64,000 nt of DNA from Hybos culiciformis (GCA_964007475.1 OZ023274.1:93939750-94003749); one strand, 5' to 3'. Shown: positions 37,185-50,238, counted from the stretch's first letter. Notes: generated by a model from the letters alone, not told the origin. Translations and numbers: made by a program.

Positions 37185-38946
37185 ATGAAAATGAAAGTGC
37201 TTGTAAGTGTTAAATAATAATATAATTTTTTTTTTTTTTTATTATTAACGACAGTATGATGATGTTGAAGAAGAAGAAAAGTAAAAGTCTTATGAAGAAT
37301 TATTATTTTTTTTTTTAACACCAAAAATTTATAAATTTGAATTATTATAATTATTTTGTTTTATTTCCCGTAAACTTTTATGAAAATTGTGATGTTAAAG
37401 TAAATGTGTAAAATGGTAACATTTCCTCAGAATTAATAGAATTAACTATTTCTCCGCCACTTATTCACTGGAATAGGAAAATTAATTAAAAAATTATATG
37501 TTAATTTACATACGTCAAAAATAATAGTTTTCATATAATTTGAAATCTTCTCGCGTAATAAAGTTTTTCTTTTTAAATTAATCTTGTGTTTTCTTTACCA
37601 TTATTACTGGTATACTTCTTTTCAACTGTTAGATATGATAAAAATTTCATTTTACCATTAATCTCATCATAATAATAATAAGATGAAAATTATATTTCCG
37701 TATTCATTGCTTCCCTAATTCCTTGTGATTGAGGAACCAAAAGAAAAATGATAGATATATACGTGGTCATTAATTAAACACGTATCAAAAATTATGATTT
37801 GCGCCAAAAATAATATATCGCGCGGAATCAAAAAAAATTAATACATTTGATGAGAACATTGACATTTTAATTAATTAAAAATATTTTTTTTTGAGATTTT
37901 TAAAGATTGAAAAATATATTTAAAAAAATTAAAATAAAATAAAATGTTTAGAAACCGCTTTAGAACTGGGTCGAATAAAATAAAGAAACGAGGTATTGAA
38001 ATGGAAAGCGAGATTATAAATATTTCAGGTTATAATTTTTAAGCGGAATAATTTAAATACTATTATAGTATGAATTTAGTATTTTAAGCAAATTAATAAA
38101 ATTTCGAAAATATTTAAATAAAATATTCACACTTTGAAAATTTTATTTAATTATTTATTAAAACTTTCGACTGAAAAAGAAATTTGCAATTTTAAATCAT
38201 CTTAGAAGTTTAATTCAAGTTACGTTTGTCCGACTAGTAAATAGTGCTGAAAATATGAATTTGAGGAGGAAACGGAAGAAGTTTTGAAGCGAGGAATTAG
38301 TATAGGAAATAATAGTTAATTTAGCATTTTGGTTTGGCTAGAATACATTTTTTATTCCTGTACATTTTTGAAATATACAATATCCAGCGTATAATTTCTA
38401 ATTTCCGAACTTTAATTTATTTATTTTTTTTATATGATTTATTTTCAGATTGTGGTGGCTATTTGCTTTTTAGTACAATGTGGTGCTCAAGAATTGCGTC
38501 TTCGACGTGATGACAAGGAAACAACAACTTGGATTCCGATTTTGAAATATAATAAGGAACAAAGTGAAGATGGTAGTTATAAGGCACAATATGAAACTGG
38601 AAATAATATTATCCACGAAGAGTCAGGTTATTTGAAGGATTTTTCTGAAACTAATCCAAATGGAATTTTATCACAACAAGGACAGTATTCCTATGAATCA
38701 CCGGAAGGCGATTTGATAAATGTTAAATATACAGCTGATGAGAATGGTTTTCATGCAGTTGGTGATCATATTCCAACACCACCTCCGGTACCGGAAGAAA
38801 TTCAAAAAGGTCTAGATCAAATTTATGCCGGTATTGAGCAACAAAAGAAAATTATTGAAGAACGTGCTCGTACAGATCCAGAATTTGCAAAGAAATTAGA
38901 AGATCGTCGTCAAAAAGGCCAATATTTTGGACCATTGGAATTTTAA
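37185..38946 (+). CDS. RR-1 cuticular protein 1, with charged C-terminal tail
   Basis: Structural chitin-binding protein of flexible cuticle (Rebers-Riddiford RR-1 type). Exon 1 is only six codons (37185..37202, MKMKVL). Exon 2 is 38449..38946. The 1246-bp intron cuts the signal peptide (MKMKVLIVVAICFLVQCGA), a typical cuticle-gene layout. 171 aa. The RR-1 domain at about residues 48-118 runs from DGSYKAQYETGN through GQYSYESPEGDLINVKYTAD to NGFHAVGDHIPTPP. An unusual 50-residue charged, helix-prone tail follows (EEIQKGLDQIYAGIEQQKKI, then EERARTDPEFAKKLEDRR). Core promoter at 36959; poly(A) signals AATAAA at about 39250 and 39260. The first of two plus-strand members of the cluster. Confidence 0.92.
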
Positions 38947-41900
38947 ATTATTTGTATAGACAAAACAGGTTTTCTTTTTATTTTAGACCTTTAGAATACT
39001 TCCTGATATATATAGAAATAAGAAGAACATCCTTTAGTTTCACAAAAGTGGGAACTATTTTAATTGAGAACAAAACATATAACAAAGACTGTGATTTCTT
39101 TTAAGAATTTTTGTATTTTTATTATTATTTTTTTTTATTATAATGTGAAATTTTTTATTTTGTAAATCAATAATTGCCATTGTGTTTTTTGTTTATTTTT
39201 TAATTTTTTAATTTTTTTTTTTTTGTAAATAATGTATGTAATTTTTGCTAATAAAAAGGAATAAAATATAATGATTGAATTATTTGTGTTTTAATTTCAG
39301 CAGTTATTTTTGTACTATGCCATCCAGGATAAACATAATTTTTTAGGATAATCTAAAAATAATCAATAGTATTTCGTAGTCTGAGAATTACGCTGTAAAA
39401 AAAAAAACTCAGCTATAAAACATAGCAGAAAGATTATAACTAAAACTGTGTTATATTCAGTCATTTGTCAAAATTTTTTTTAATATCAAATTAATTCTAT
39501 AAAAAGTTGATAAATTACAAAAAATATTTTTTTGTACAATATGAGAAATTTTTATGGCGAATATTGCTACAATCATAAGAACAATTGTATTAAAAAGTAA
39601 GAGTGTGAGCAAATGTTGCTAAAGTCATTCAGTTCGATATAAAGGATATAAAGGCATATACAGAAAATGTAGCTGCAGTAGAGTGGTACTAATCGACAGT
39701 TTAGTTAGATAAAAGTTTTACTCTCAAACTGGTGGAAAAGGGACACTTTTTTCAAAGAAAGTAATAAAAAAAATTATAAAGCTCCTAAAGAAACTTCAGT
39801 TTAAACGTTCCAAGGCAATTAAGAAGATTTTTTTTTTATGTATAATTCTAATATGTAACTATTCGAAATGTTTGAGATCAGAAATTTGAAGAAAGCTTGA
39901 AAGATGACAGTTACTGGAATGTGAAGTAAATTCCATCAAAAAAATTTAAAATATAATGAATTATTTGCAATTTGACAGTATTTTTTAAGTTGATATTAAA
40001 TGTATAATAACATTCATTTCAGCTTCAGCCAGTCTTAGATACAAATTCATATTCACAATATTCGATTAATGACAGTTTTTTAACCTTTTGGCAATACTAC
40101 TTATTCAAAAGTAAAATTACATCTTCAGCCTTTTCCGGTATAAAAATTGTAAACTTGACCTAGCCTGTCTAACTTACATAACTTGATTAATTATGTAGAT
40201 TACATATGATTTAAATGATTAAACTTTCTACGTATACATACAGTAAATGGGAAAATTTGATGACTTTTTTTATGATTAACTCTATAATAAATATTACTTA
40301 ATTTTAATTATAAGGTAAAAAAATGTAAAACATGCAAAATGAATTAACTTGCTGAAGCAATTTATTCCATATAAAGCATAATTGATTTTATTATCTTTAA
40401 TTAAGTATATTGGACGTGTAATCAAACTAGAGCAGTAAATTTTTATTTTTTTTTTCAAGATTGAGAGTTAGAAATTACGAAATATATTTATTTTATGAAT
40501 TAATTATTAGAAAATTAGAAAAAATATATTAAACCATTCTTGATTATTACAGTCAAGACTTGCCATGAAAGTTCAGTATATTTGTAAAATGGTATATGAG
40601 CATAAGCTTAAACACACTCTAAAATAAATTAACCACATTTTTTAATTGAATACCTGATATTTGAAATTTACCTTATTATTCGTTGTTATACAAGTTTTTT
40701 TTTTTTTTTTACAAAATTTAGATTACAATTAATCTGCAAATAATAATGACTTTATTATAAAACATTTTTAATGTACATATAAATTATATAGAAATTACTT
40801 TCTCTGAAAATTTTGATCATGTAACTTAAATTATACCTACCCCATGCTGTGCATGTACTGCACAGTGCATATTGATATGAAATACTACAAACACTTCGTG
40901 CCTGTATTGTTGTTAACTTTTCAATTTTTGTAAAATTTAAATTATATAAATATTTATGGCATGTTTCTACACAATTGTAAATCAATAGTAAAAAATTCGG
41001 ATAATATTTATATTAATTCGATCTGAATTTCGGTATGTGTTATATTAAAAAATCTGTAAATTTATCTCTCGACTAGAAGGTAAAATTGATAAAACATATG
41101 ATACTGTATAAAAAATTCTAAAACTTATTTACTCAAACTATCCGAGCCGAGACGAGTTTATTAAATTAAATTTTTTAAAGTATTTTCGAATAGTAATTAA
41201 CAAATTTTTTTGTTACCAAGGGCCAGAACTCTACACACTCCATTTTCAAAATGTATGTTAATATATTCAAAGCAAAATATAATTCTTTTCGTGATGACAA
41301 TATGAAATTATGTTTTCAAAAATTCCGTAACCATTCCTGTGTACTACATTATATAGATTATTATATATTATGTAAGTTTATAAAAATATAATATAATATA
41401 CATAAAATAGTACAATTTTAAAATTTGTGTACTTAGACAGAATGTGTGAAAGTCATATAAAAATAAATAGATTAGTTGTCGATAATAAATAAAATAAATA
41501 TATGTAGTAATGAATTTGAAAACTTTTAAAATGTATGTACCATATTTATATTTTGTACAAAATTAGTAGTGCCTTAATATTTGTATTGTACGTATAAGTG
41601 GGAGCACTTTTAGACCTGGACCTGAATTAATAATATTCTAATTTGTTTTAATTAGAGTTCTTTAATAAAGGAAGTTCTTAATTATTATAGTATAATCATA
41701 ATATTATATGTATGAATTTGTATATGCCTCTTTAACTGTTGATAGTTCTAGACAGGAGAAACTGTCATGGTATTAATTTTCGATGGAGTATATTTTTATT
41801 AGGAATGGAACAAACTATTTCTTCCAATCAAAATAAGTAGAAAAGTTCAATAAAGAATTAAACAAATGGTATTTCTCCCAAAACAATTTTGACATTCATT

Positions 41901-42011
41901 GAACAATTGTCTGATGGATATTTTGCACAAAAAAATTCTAAAAAAAAATTATTAAGTAAATTTGAATCTTCATCATATAAATAATATAATGTAGAAAAAA
42001 AATCTAAAAAC
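38947..42011. other. intergenic, 3' UTR of cuticle gene 1 then spacer
   Basis: The 3' UTR probably runs to about 39280 (two AATAAA signals). Beyond it is AT-rich DNA with no gene I can support. The open frame at 40755-40985 (minus) is not convincing. Confidence 0.5.
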
Positions 42012-42045
42012 TATATATTGACAGTTTAAGTTTTTTTAGATCAGT
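42012..42045 (+). promoter_or_regulatory. TATA box and initiator of cuticle gene 2
   Basis: TATATATT at 42012-42019 and TCAGT at 42041-42045, 31 bp between TATA start and initiator A, the same spacing as in cuticle gene 1. This favours transcription starting here and an intronless gene. Confidence 0.7.
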
Positions 42046-42111
42046 CGATTTGAATTTGTGATCGCGATATTTAAGGCGATAATTAGACGACGCGAGTTTT
42101 TTTTATTCATA

Positions 42112-43020
42112 ATGTGGTGTTTCTTAATCATAAACTTATTTTTTATAAATAGGATTTTTACGCAACCGATTAATCAAACACAACAATTCCATGACCAACC
42201 AATAAATTTTAATTATAACTCAAATACTACTACTCCAGCTTCAATAATTTATCAATATGACACGAATAATCCAGATGGAAGTTTTAATAATACTTATGAA
42301 ACATCGAATGGGATAAAAGTGGAAAATCAAGGTTATGTGAAAAATATTGAAATTCCACAACAAACTGATCCAAATGGGAAATTGATTGATGCTCACCAAG
42401 AGACAATAATTGTACAAATTGGTTCCTATTCATTTATGGACCCATTAGGAAACATTTATTCCGTACAATATGTAGCTGACGAAAATGGATTCCAACCAAC
42501 TGGCGATCATCTACCAACTCCTCCTGTACCTTCTCAATCTTCAGAGCAATTTGTTCAAGGAAGACCAATTTTAGATGTGGCTAGATCGAGTCGACCTTCA
42601 TATCAAGGAATAGGAACTTCAATTTCAAATAGGCCATCATATCAACAACCCACATATCAAGGACAACAATTGGGATCAAGTATAACAAATACACCGTCTT
42701 ATCAGGGTCAGGGTCAGGGTCAACAGTTAGGAGCAACAGTGGTTAATAGGCCTTCTTATTCCGGGCAACAAGTAGGTCAAACCGTTTCTAACACACCATC
42801 TTACCAGGGACAGCAGTTAGGCTCAACGATTACAAGTCAACCACAGTTTGGAAGTAGTATAGGCAGCAGACCACCTGGTTCCCAATTAGGAAGTACAATA
42901 GGAAATAGACCATCTTATGCCGGACAGGGTCCACAAAATCCATATTATCAAAATGATTTTGTTGATCAAAATGTAAGGCAAGCAAGAAATCCGTCAGAAG
43001 TTTTTAAAGAAGCATTGTAA
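42112..43020 (+). CDS. RR-1 cuticular protein 2 with PSYQGQ-type repeats
   Basis: Apparently intronless, 302 aa from the ATG at 42112. The signal peptide is MWCFLIINLFFINRIFTQ. The RR-1 domain at about residues 45-145 runs from NPDGSFNNTYETSNGIKVEN through IGSYSFMDPLGNIYSVQYVA to ENGFQPTGDHLPTPP. The last 150 residues are low-complexity Q/G/S/P repeats around NRPSYQGQQLGSTI (about seven degenerate units), resembling elastic or coating cuticle proteins. The frame is open back to 42040, just after TTTTTTTAG, so a spliced first exon is a formal alternative. That would place a basic stretch (IIRRREFF) before the hydrophobic core, so I prefer the TATA-based start. The reading frame is clean despite the repeats. 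Confidence 0.87.
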   Translation: MWCFLIINLFFINRIFTQPINQTQQFHDQPINFNYNSNTTTPASIIYQYDTNNPDGSFNNTYETSNGIKVENQGYVKNIEIPQQTDPNGKLIDAHQETIIVQIGSYSFMDPLGNIYSVQYVADENGFQPTGDHLPTPPVPSQSSEQFVQGRPILDVARSSRPSYQGIGTSISNRPSYQQPTYQGQQLGSSITNTPSYQGQGQGQQLGATVVNRPSYSGQQVGQTVSNTPSYQGQQLGSTITSQPQFGSSIGSRPPGSQLGSTIGNRPSYAGQGPQNPYYQNDFVDQNVRQARNPSEVFKEAL

Positions 43021-44647
43021 AATATTTCAAGTATCTGTTTAAAATATAAAATTGAGAAAAAGAACATTTATTCATAATAATGTATGAATATGTAAAAATT
43101 TTTCATAAAATCTTTAAGTTTTTTAAATAATAATAAAACCTAATTACATTTGAAAATATTTTAATCTTCTTAAAATTATTTGCATCCCTTTTTACTCAAC
43201 TATTCATTGAAAAATGAAAGGAATACCTAAAGTTAATGCAGTTTGCAAATTAACCTGCGAAAGCTGAAAGACAAAAACGGATTTAAATTAAAATGAATGA
43301 AAAAGGACAATAGAAAAGTTGATAAATCAGTAAGACTAACTCTTTTAATAGAGATTTTGTACACATTCCCTCGTTATTTATTGAATACTGATTGATTCTA
43401 AGTTTGAAATAATAAAGTTCTCAAAAAATTAGAAGCCTTTAAATTCTATCAATAGTTTCCACTGTTCAATTAATTTATAAAACTTGAGTGTGGATTCGGA
43501 TATAATTATTGGAACTTTAGTAATCTTATAAAGTATTGATATTGATGCTTAATACTTTGACTTCCAGTTTTTAATCCCGTCTACACTTCCTGTCCCCATT
43601 ATCAAATCCATACTTCTTTAAGTATAAAAGGTATCCCACCTAGTGATTTGGTAACTTTAATAAAAACAAAAAATCAGCAAGATTTGTGCTTACTTTTCAG
43701 TACTAAAATCTTAAAATACATTCTTATGATTAGTTAATTAATTAGAAAAATTGTAAATTTTTTAACTAATAAAATCTTAACGATTTGTTAAATTAACTAA
43801 TTAAATTTAATAATACATTTACCAATATTAATTTGACATCTATATAGACTATAACCATATATTACTATTTTTGTGTTACAATCTCTGACTGAAACAATAT
43901 TTTGTGTAAAAACATATATATTCCAAATTATTAAAGTTGATGGTTCTGGGCTAAAAAAATAAAAATACATCAATGAAATTAAAAAAAAAATAAATCTTCT
44001 CTGTTGTGTAATATTAATGTTTGAAAATCATATTAAATATGCTAAATATTTTTAGGTGTGATTTTGCATTGATTAAAGATTTTTTTTTAAATTTAGAGAA
44101 AAAAAACTTTAAAAAATTATCACAATTGAAATTAGTTTATGTTTTGATTATTGTTAATGTTAACATAATTATATTCAAAAATTAATACCTCCTTAATGTT
44201 TATTGGGAGTACTCAAGGCTGTAATTATTATAAGTAGTAAAAGATAAGGTGTAGCTTAATTAATTTTATATTAGATAATAATTGCAGATTCTATTTTGAT
44301 TTTTTATGTTAATTTTTAATAATTTGAAGCTTTCCTTTATTATTTTTTTTTAATATAGATACGACATACTTAAGAACTGAGTCAGAAATTGTTTTGAAAA
44401 CTTGAAAATAAAATCGTTTTTCTTTTAATTCATATAATTTATTTGAATTAAAATATAATATAATACAGTTATTATTTTATATAATTTACATAATTATGTC
44501 TATCACAATTTACATTCTAAATTAATTCATGCACTAAATTTTCCATAAATAAATTATAATATAAAATTCTGACAAGCTTTAAAATTCTGTGAAATTATTA
44601 GATGATTTTGAAACATAATGAGTATAAAATAAAATTTAAATTACACA
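43021..44647. other. intergenic between convergent cuticle genes
   Basis: Between plus-strand cuticle gene 2 and minus-strand cuticle gene 3. It holds a LINE 3' end at 43568-43675; the rest is AT-rich without features I can support. Confidence 0.5.
43568..43675 (+). mobile_element. LINE 3' UTR fragment
   Basis: Matches the 3' UTR of the retrotransposon remnant at 11320-12045: TTTTTAATCCCGTCTACACT, then CCCCATTATCAAATCCATAC and TTCTTTAAGTATAAAAGGTA, ending in an A-rich run. It is continuous where the other copy is split by an insertion, so it shows the ancestral order. Severely 5'-truncated. Confidence 0.75.
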
Positions 44648-45637
44648 TTATTCTATATTAGCTGGCGGATGGGCGGCTATGTAATCTAAAGCTTTTTGTA
44701 TTGCTTCTGGAATAGGAGGTGGTGTAGGTAAATGATCGCCAGATGGTTGAAAACCATTTTCATCAGCTGTATACTGTAAACTGTAAGTTTGACCATCATC
44801 TCCGACATAGGAATATTCTCCTTGCACTGCTTCTCCGGCTGAGTCTCCAATTTGTTTTAAATCACCGTCTTGTTGTGCCTTAGTGCCATCACCACTTTCA
44901 TATCTGAAAAATATATTGCATGTGAAAATGAGAGCTGCATTTAAATGAAGGGCTTCTGAAGTCTTGTTTTATTTTTATATTTTCTGTTTTTTGAATTTGA
45001 TATTTATAATATTTTTTATATATATAATACATGATTTTTAGAAGAAAATATTTGTGACAGTTGTCTGAAGAATAGCCCATTGAAATTTCAGCCAACAAAA
45101 CCTCTATTATGATGAACGATTACAAATAGTCTCGATTTGGAATTTTTTTGACATTGAAATAAAGTAGACGTTTGGTCGCTAATTGAATAACAGAAGGTTA
45201 GCCAAACCCAAATTCAAAGAAGTGTTAGAGACTAATGCTACTTAGGTTAGGTTGAGTTGCGCGGCCGGAAAATTGCTGCTTGGATTGGGATTCAGAGTTT
45301 ACGGTAAAAAGACTACGATTACTTTTGGGGTTGCTATACATTATAGCAAAAACAAAAACCACACATTGAATACTGAACCAATACAGGCCCTAAACCCATT
45401 AAGGGATTAAAGATTGGTTATAAGATTACAATTTGGATTAAGATTTAGAGGCCAAACATTTTTATTCTCTCGTTTTTTCAAAATTTTAAAATATATTTAG
45501 ACTCACTGATATGAAAATCTTCCATTATGTTCAACATTTTGCGACATTGAAATAATTGGTATTTGTTGTTTTAATTCTGAAACGTCAGCATTAGTTGCCG
45601 CAACCAAAATAAGGATTACAATAAATATTAATTTCAT
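44648..45637 (-). CDS. RR-1 cuticular protein 3
   Basis: Model: complement(join(44648..44903, 45507..45637)), 128 aa. Signal peptide MKLIFIVILILVAATNA. The RR-1 domain begins at the exon junction (GRFSYQ/YESGDGT), continues GEYSYVGDDGQTYSLQYTAD and NGFQPSGDHLPTPPPIPEAI, and ends in KALDYIAAHPPANIE. Unlike genes 4-6, the signal peptide is not interrupted by an intron and there are two coding exons, not three. Similar to endocuticle glycoprotein/larval cuticle RR-1 proteins. The intron (44904-45506) carries a less AT-rich patch at 45230-45310 that may be a repeat remnant. Likely promoter at 45716-45750. Confidence 0.9.
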
Positions 45638-47968
45638 TTTGATTTTTTTTTGATTATTTTTGATTATATGAATCCCGCTTAAAAAAATTGATCGCTATAA
45701 AACCAGTAAAATAACTAATCTTAAAACTAAAATACTTAACTGTTTTTATAGTACGAAAAAAAAAATTTCTTAGTTTTAATAAAGAATCGAAAAATAATTT
45801 TTTTTTTTATTATTATTATTTACTTACATTTAATTTGTAATTCAAACATATGAAACAATATGATCCCTACCAATTTCAAGTAAAAAAACTATATAGAATA
45901 AAAAAATAAATTAAAATATTTTTTTGGTACATGCATAGTTACAACAACAAAAAACTTGAATCAATTTTATGTTAAAAAGTTCAAACCAATTTATTGTCTG
46001 GAATTATGGTAAAATGAAAAAAAAAAAAAAATAAAAAAAATTAAAAGAATTTTGAACTTATTTCAATGTCTGATGTGTTTAGATAAGTTTGTGATTATAT
46101 TTAGGATTTACATAGTGAACATAGTGAAGTTATTCATACATGAGTGAATTTTAGTAAGATTTAATACCTAAATGACGTAAACGAAAATATTATTATTCCA
46201 TCAACAACTGAAAGAAAATTGGATATAATTTTAAGCTACTTTGCAGTACAGTAGACAATATAGTTCGGCTTCATTTAATAGTTAAACAAATTCTGCAATA
46301 TTTTCTAAAATATCAACAATGATGCACATACTAGTATAAATTTATATTAACAATACTTTTACCATTTAAAGAAATAAAATTGCATTCAACTACACCCAAT
46401 ATTTTTTTTCCTTAAGCTAAAACAATTCATTTTTGGCGACAAGATGTTTTCAATGCAAAATATTATTAAAGAGGAAGATTAAAGTGTTAAATTGTTTGCC
46501 TAACCGTACAAAAAAATTACTTTTTTCTATACAGAATCGCGCACCTTATGTATTGTAGTATATTTCATTATTTTCTAATAAAATAGTATGTATTGAAAAC
46601 AAACAAGTTTTCACGCAAGTGAAACTCTCAACTTTAAAATGTACTATATACATAATGTAGTTTTGAATACATAAGAACATGTAATAAGTAGTAATAATGT
46701 GAAAGCATATTATGAAAATCCTATATTACAACTCACAAAAAATGGCAACATTATAATATTCTCATGAATTTATATAATTTTTTGAAAATACCTAAATTTA
46801 TTTTATTTGTATGAAATCAGTTCCGAAATCTCAAATATGGTAAGACTTCTAACAAATAGTATTGTCGAACGTCTTTGAAGTAAAGGATTAAATACTCATC
46901 ATGAAATAAAGTATAGTTGTTTAATTTAAGTGAACTTAAAAAAGTAATCTTCATTTTACTTTGGATTTTCATAAATTTTCACCAATTTTTGATTTTAAGT
47001 TTTGATTAAGTGTTCAAATTAATGGTTTCTGAAATACAGATTTCAACTTTTTGTAACAAAATAGATGTGGTTAAAGAATGAAGTACCAATAATAAATAAA
47101 AATATTTCAAAAATTTCATTTCATTCAGTAATAAATTCTCAATAATTACAATGTTAAATTGCATTATATGATGCCATTAATAATTAATTGTTATTAAATT
47201 TAATGACAAATGAAAAAAAAGAATTCTTATTTTGGTAAAGCTTAACCTTAAAATTCTATTATTCATAAATGTATAAAATTAGAAAAAAAAATTAATAAGA
47301 ATATAAACACCAAGTTCTTAGCCTTCATAAAGATTTTATCATTACGTGAATGATGTGTCGTCAAATTTCAATTATAATTTGTGTAGGAATTGAAGAAATA
47401 TTTTTTTCTTTTTAGGTTTTTGATAATAAATTATTGGAATATGTTCATATTCAAATATGGAATGACTTTATGTAACGAGAATATAATTTTTAATTAAAAG
47501 AGTCTATTGCATTAATATTAAAGACTAAAAACCTAATATTTGTAGAAATTATTTAAAACTTCATAATTAAATTATTTAGAACTTGAGATGTGTCAGAAAT
47601 TGAATTATATCTTTACCAAAATGTTGACCGAAATTCATATTTGTTGTTTTGGTCTATATAGTATTGAATTTATAATGTGAATGATAAAATTTATATGTTA
47701 TAACAACTGTCTCTGTTTAAAAGATATTAATTTTGAGTTTGGTTTATTTTTTAGAAATATTTATTTTAAGTATATGTATAAATCAATGAAAAAAGTTATT
47801 ATACAAACAAAATTATTGGTCGTCATTTTTTAACACTGGACTATTTCATTCAAAATTTAAGAAAAAATTTTAAGTTATTTAAAATAATTTAACATTTTAT
47901 TTTACTTTTATTTGAAAACATAATTAGTCCGTTCATGAAATTACTAAATTAATAGATTCAGATTCAAA
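45638..47968. other. intergenic, AT-rich
   Basis: Apart from the promoter of cuticle gene 3 at its left edge, I see no gene, RNA or clear repeat. Confidence 0.5.
45714..45750 (-). promoter_or_regulatory. TATA box and initiator-like site of cuticle gene 3
   Basis: On the minus strand TATAAAAA (45750-45743) is followed about 34 bp on by TTAGT (45718-45714), and the start codon is about 77 bp further. Confidence 0.55.
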
Positions 47969-48967
47969 TTAAGGTTTTGGTGGCAAACTAAGTAAATAAT
48001 CTACAGCTTTTTGAATTGCTGGTGGAATTGGTGGTGGTGTTGGAAGATGTGATCCTTGAGGCTGGAAACCACCTTCATCATCAGCTACATAATTAACTTT
48101 AATTTCTTCTCCTTCTGGTGATATGTAACTAAAGGAACCACTTTGAACAACAACATCAGTTTGTTCAGATGACGGAACCTTTTTTAATGTTCCAGTATTT
48201 TCAATATTAATTCCATTATCTATTTGCAGTCTAAAAAAGAAAGATCTAATCAAAAATATTTATTTTGAGTGAGTGAATGAAATTTAAGATATAATACAAA
48301 AAAAAAAACATTAAAGTTTGTGTCTTAAGTTTTTTGTTTTTTATACTACCCGAAAAATAAATAAATTAATCTAATAAGTTATAAAGCTTCGGAATTGTTT
48401 TTTTTTTGCTAAGAAGTATGCAATATAATTTAAAAGGTATTAATATATATGTAGTTATAATGAATATTACCTTATTTTATATCACAATTAAGCTCATTTC
48501 ATGTTTAATAGGTATTTGAAAGTAAAGCGATTAATAAGCAATTGTATTAAGTTCTTCTTCAAGCTTGTATGTGATTAAAATGAAAATTTTTTAAAGGTTG
48601 CGAGAATATTATATAAAAATATTGAATTTTTAATTAGAGAAAAAATATTGAATTTCGATTGCAACTTAATATAACTTCAACAAGAACATTAAGTTTCAGT
48701 ACAGATTTTGGTATTAAATATTTTCCAATTTCTTGGAAACTTAATGAAATTTAATTAAAATGTCTTACGAATATCGATAATTTCCATCAAAGCCCAGATC
48801 TTCCTCATATTTCACAACTGTAGCACTACCATCAGAACCACTTGGTGGAGCAGCTAATATCAATAAAATATTGCTCAGTAGTAGAAAAATTGTTGTTGTC
48901 TGCAATTGAAAGGAAAGTAAGTATTATCGTCGACACTCAGAAATATTACAATGCTTACAATTTTCAT
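47969..48967 (-). CDS. RR-1 cuticular protein 4
   Basis: Model: complement(join(47969..48230, 48769..48899, 48959..48967)), 133 aa. The first coding exon is 9 nt (MKI), then the signal peptide continues TTTIFLLLSNILLILAAP. The RR-1 domain is split by intron 2: DGNYRYS/LQIDNGINIENTG, SGSFSYISPEGEEIKVNYVA, DDEGGFQPQGSHLPTPPPIP, ending KAVDYLLSLPPKP. The motif ADDEGGF has one residue more than the common ADENGF. Exon 3 is 262 nt, the same length as in genes 5 and 6, so the three are recent tandem relatives. TATA and initiator at 48997-49030. Probably endocuticle of soft cuticle. Confidence 0.92.
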
Positions 48968-48996
48968 TTTCTTTATTGTTCAAATAATACAACCTT

Positions 48997-49030
48997 AATG
49001 ATCAAAATAAGTTTTTAACTTGCTTTTATA
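48997..49030 (-). promoter_or_regulatory. TATA box and initiator of cuticle gene 4
   Basis: Minus strand TATAAAAG (49030-49023) and TCATT (49001-48997), 31 bp from TATA start to initiator A; the 5' UTR is about 32 nt. Confidence 0.7.
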
Positions 49031-49459
49031 ACAGAATCATAATTTTTGGTCTCTATACTTTCTCAACTGTCACAACTTCAAGTAATTTTATTATTCTTGT
49101 AGTAATTAAAAAAGGTAGTTAATTACCTTGATTTGTCATTTATCATATGTTTGATAAATTTTCTCTTATATTTTATTATTAACTATTATGAAGAATTTTT
49201 TTTAGTACTCAATGATGCCATCGTTTGAATTTATTATCCACTTAATAGCTTTTCAATCTTTTATTGTAGAAATTTGTTTAAAATAAAGGCAAAATTTCGT
49301 AAACAGTGGTTGGAATAAGTATAGTATATAGTACAGTGAGTAGAATGGACAAATTAAATATATGCCTACAAAAATTCGATTAATCAGATCTATAATTGTA
49401 TGTACACGAACATGAAGGACGATAATACACGTATAGCATATCGGTTATCAATGTTTTAA

Positions 49460-50238
49460 CCCTTCAGTGCATACGGGATCATAAGTGACGCCGTTTTTGT
49501 GTAAGGCATTTTCTTAAAATTCAGACAAAAAATTTAAAATGAAATGCGTGTTATTCGTTACTGAAACTCACCTACTATGTTATTATTCACAGCTTTTTTC
49601 GATTTGTTTTTGTTTTTGCTTACAAATTCTACACAAAAAAAAACAAAGTTTGGTCGGTCAACATTTTTAAAAAATCGTTTAATTTGTTTCACTTATAAAT
49701 AAATATTATTTTGGTGAAATAATCAGGTAAGTGCTTTTTTTTATAAATGAAGGATAGAAAATTTGAAATAATTTATAAAAAATTGATTTAAAATTAATTA
49801 AATACATTTTTTTAAACTTTATTTTCATACACATCAAATATGATATAGCATGAACTGTACGTAACAATTTTCATACAGATCATAATTTTTGCCCATACAA
49901 AATGTATGAAAACTTTGGGTGCCATAACTCCGAAACGGGGCCGATCGTTTTACACATTGTCTTATGTCGTCAAAAGGAAGGTCTGTGCAAATTTTCAGCC
50001 AAATCGGAGGTATGCGCTATTCTGAAGTACACCCTTTTTTCCTTGTATTTTCCTTATTTTTTCTTATTTTTCCTTATATTGAATGCATGGGATATCATAA
50101 ATGATATTCATGAAAAACTCGATTTTCCGGAATACGGAAAGAAAATTAAAAATTTTCCCTGAACAAACGTTGTTAAGGAAGCAAAAATACACTCTAAAAA
50201 AAAAATTATGTAAATCGGTGAGGTCATGCATTGAAGGG
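49460..50238. mobile_element. piggyBac-like non-autonomous element (779 bp)
   Basis: Ends are CCCTTCAGTGCAT and, inverted at the right, CCCTTCAATGCAT, each flanked directly by TTAA (49456-49459 and 50239-50242): the hallmark CCC...GGG ends and TTAA target of piggyBac. The interior includes AACTCCGAAACGGGGCCGAT near 49926. Open frames at 49902-50289 show no transposase DDE motifs, so this is a MITE-like derivative. Confidence 0.85.

Noticed and set aside
45230..45310. TTAGGTTAGG telomere-like motif in the intron of cuticle gene 3
   Set aside because: Only two units; too short to call an interstitial telomere repeat.
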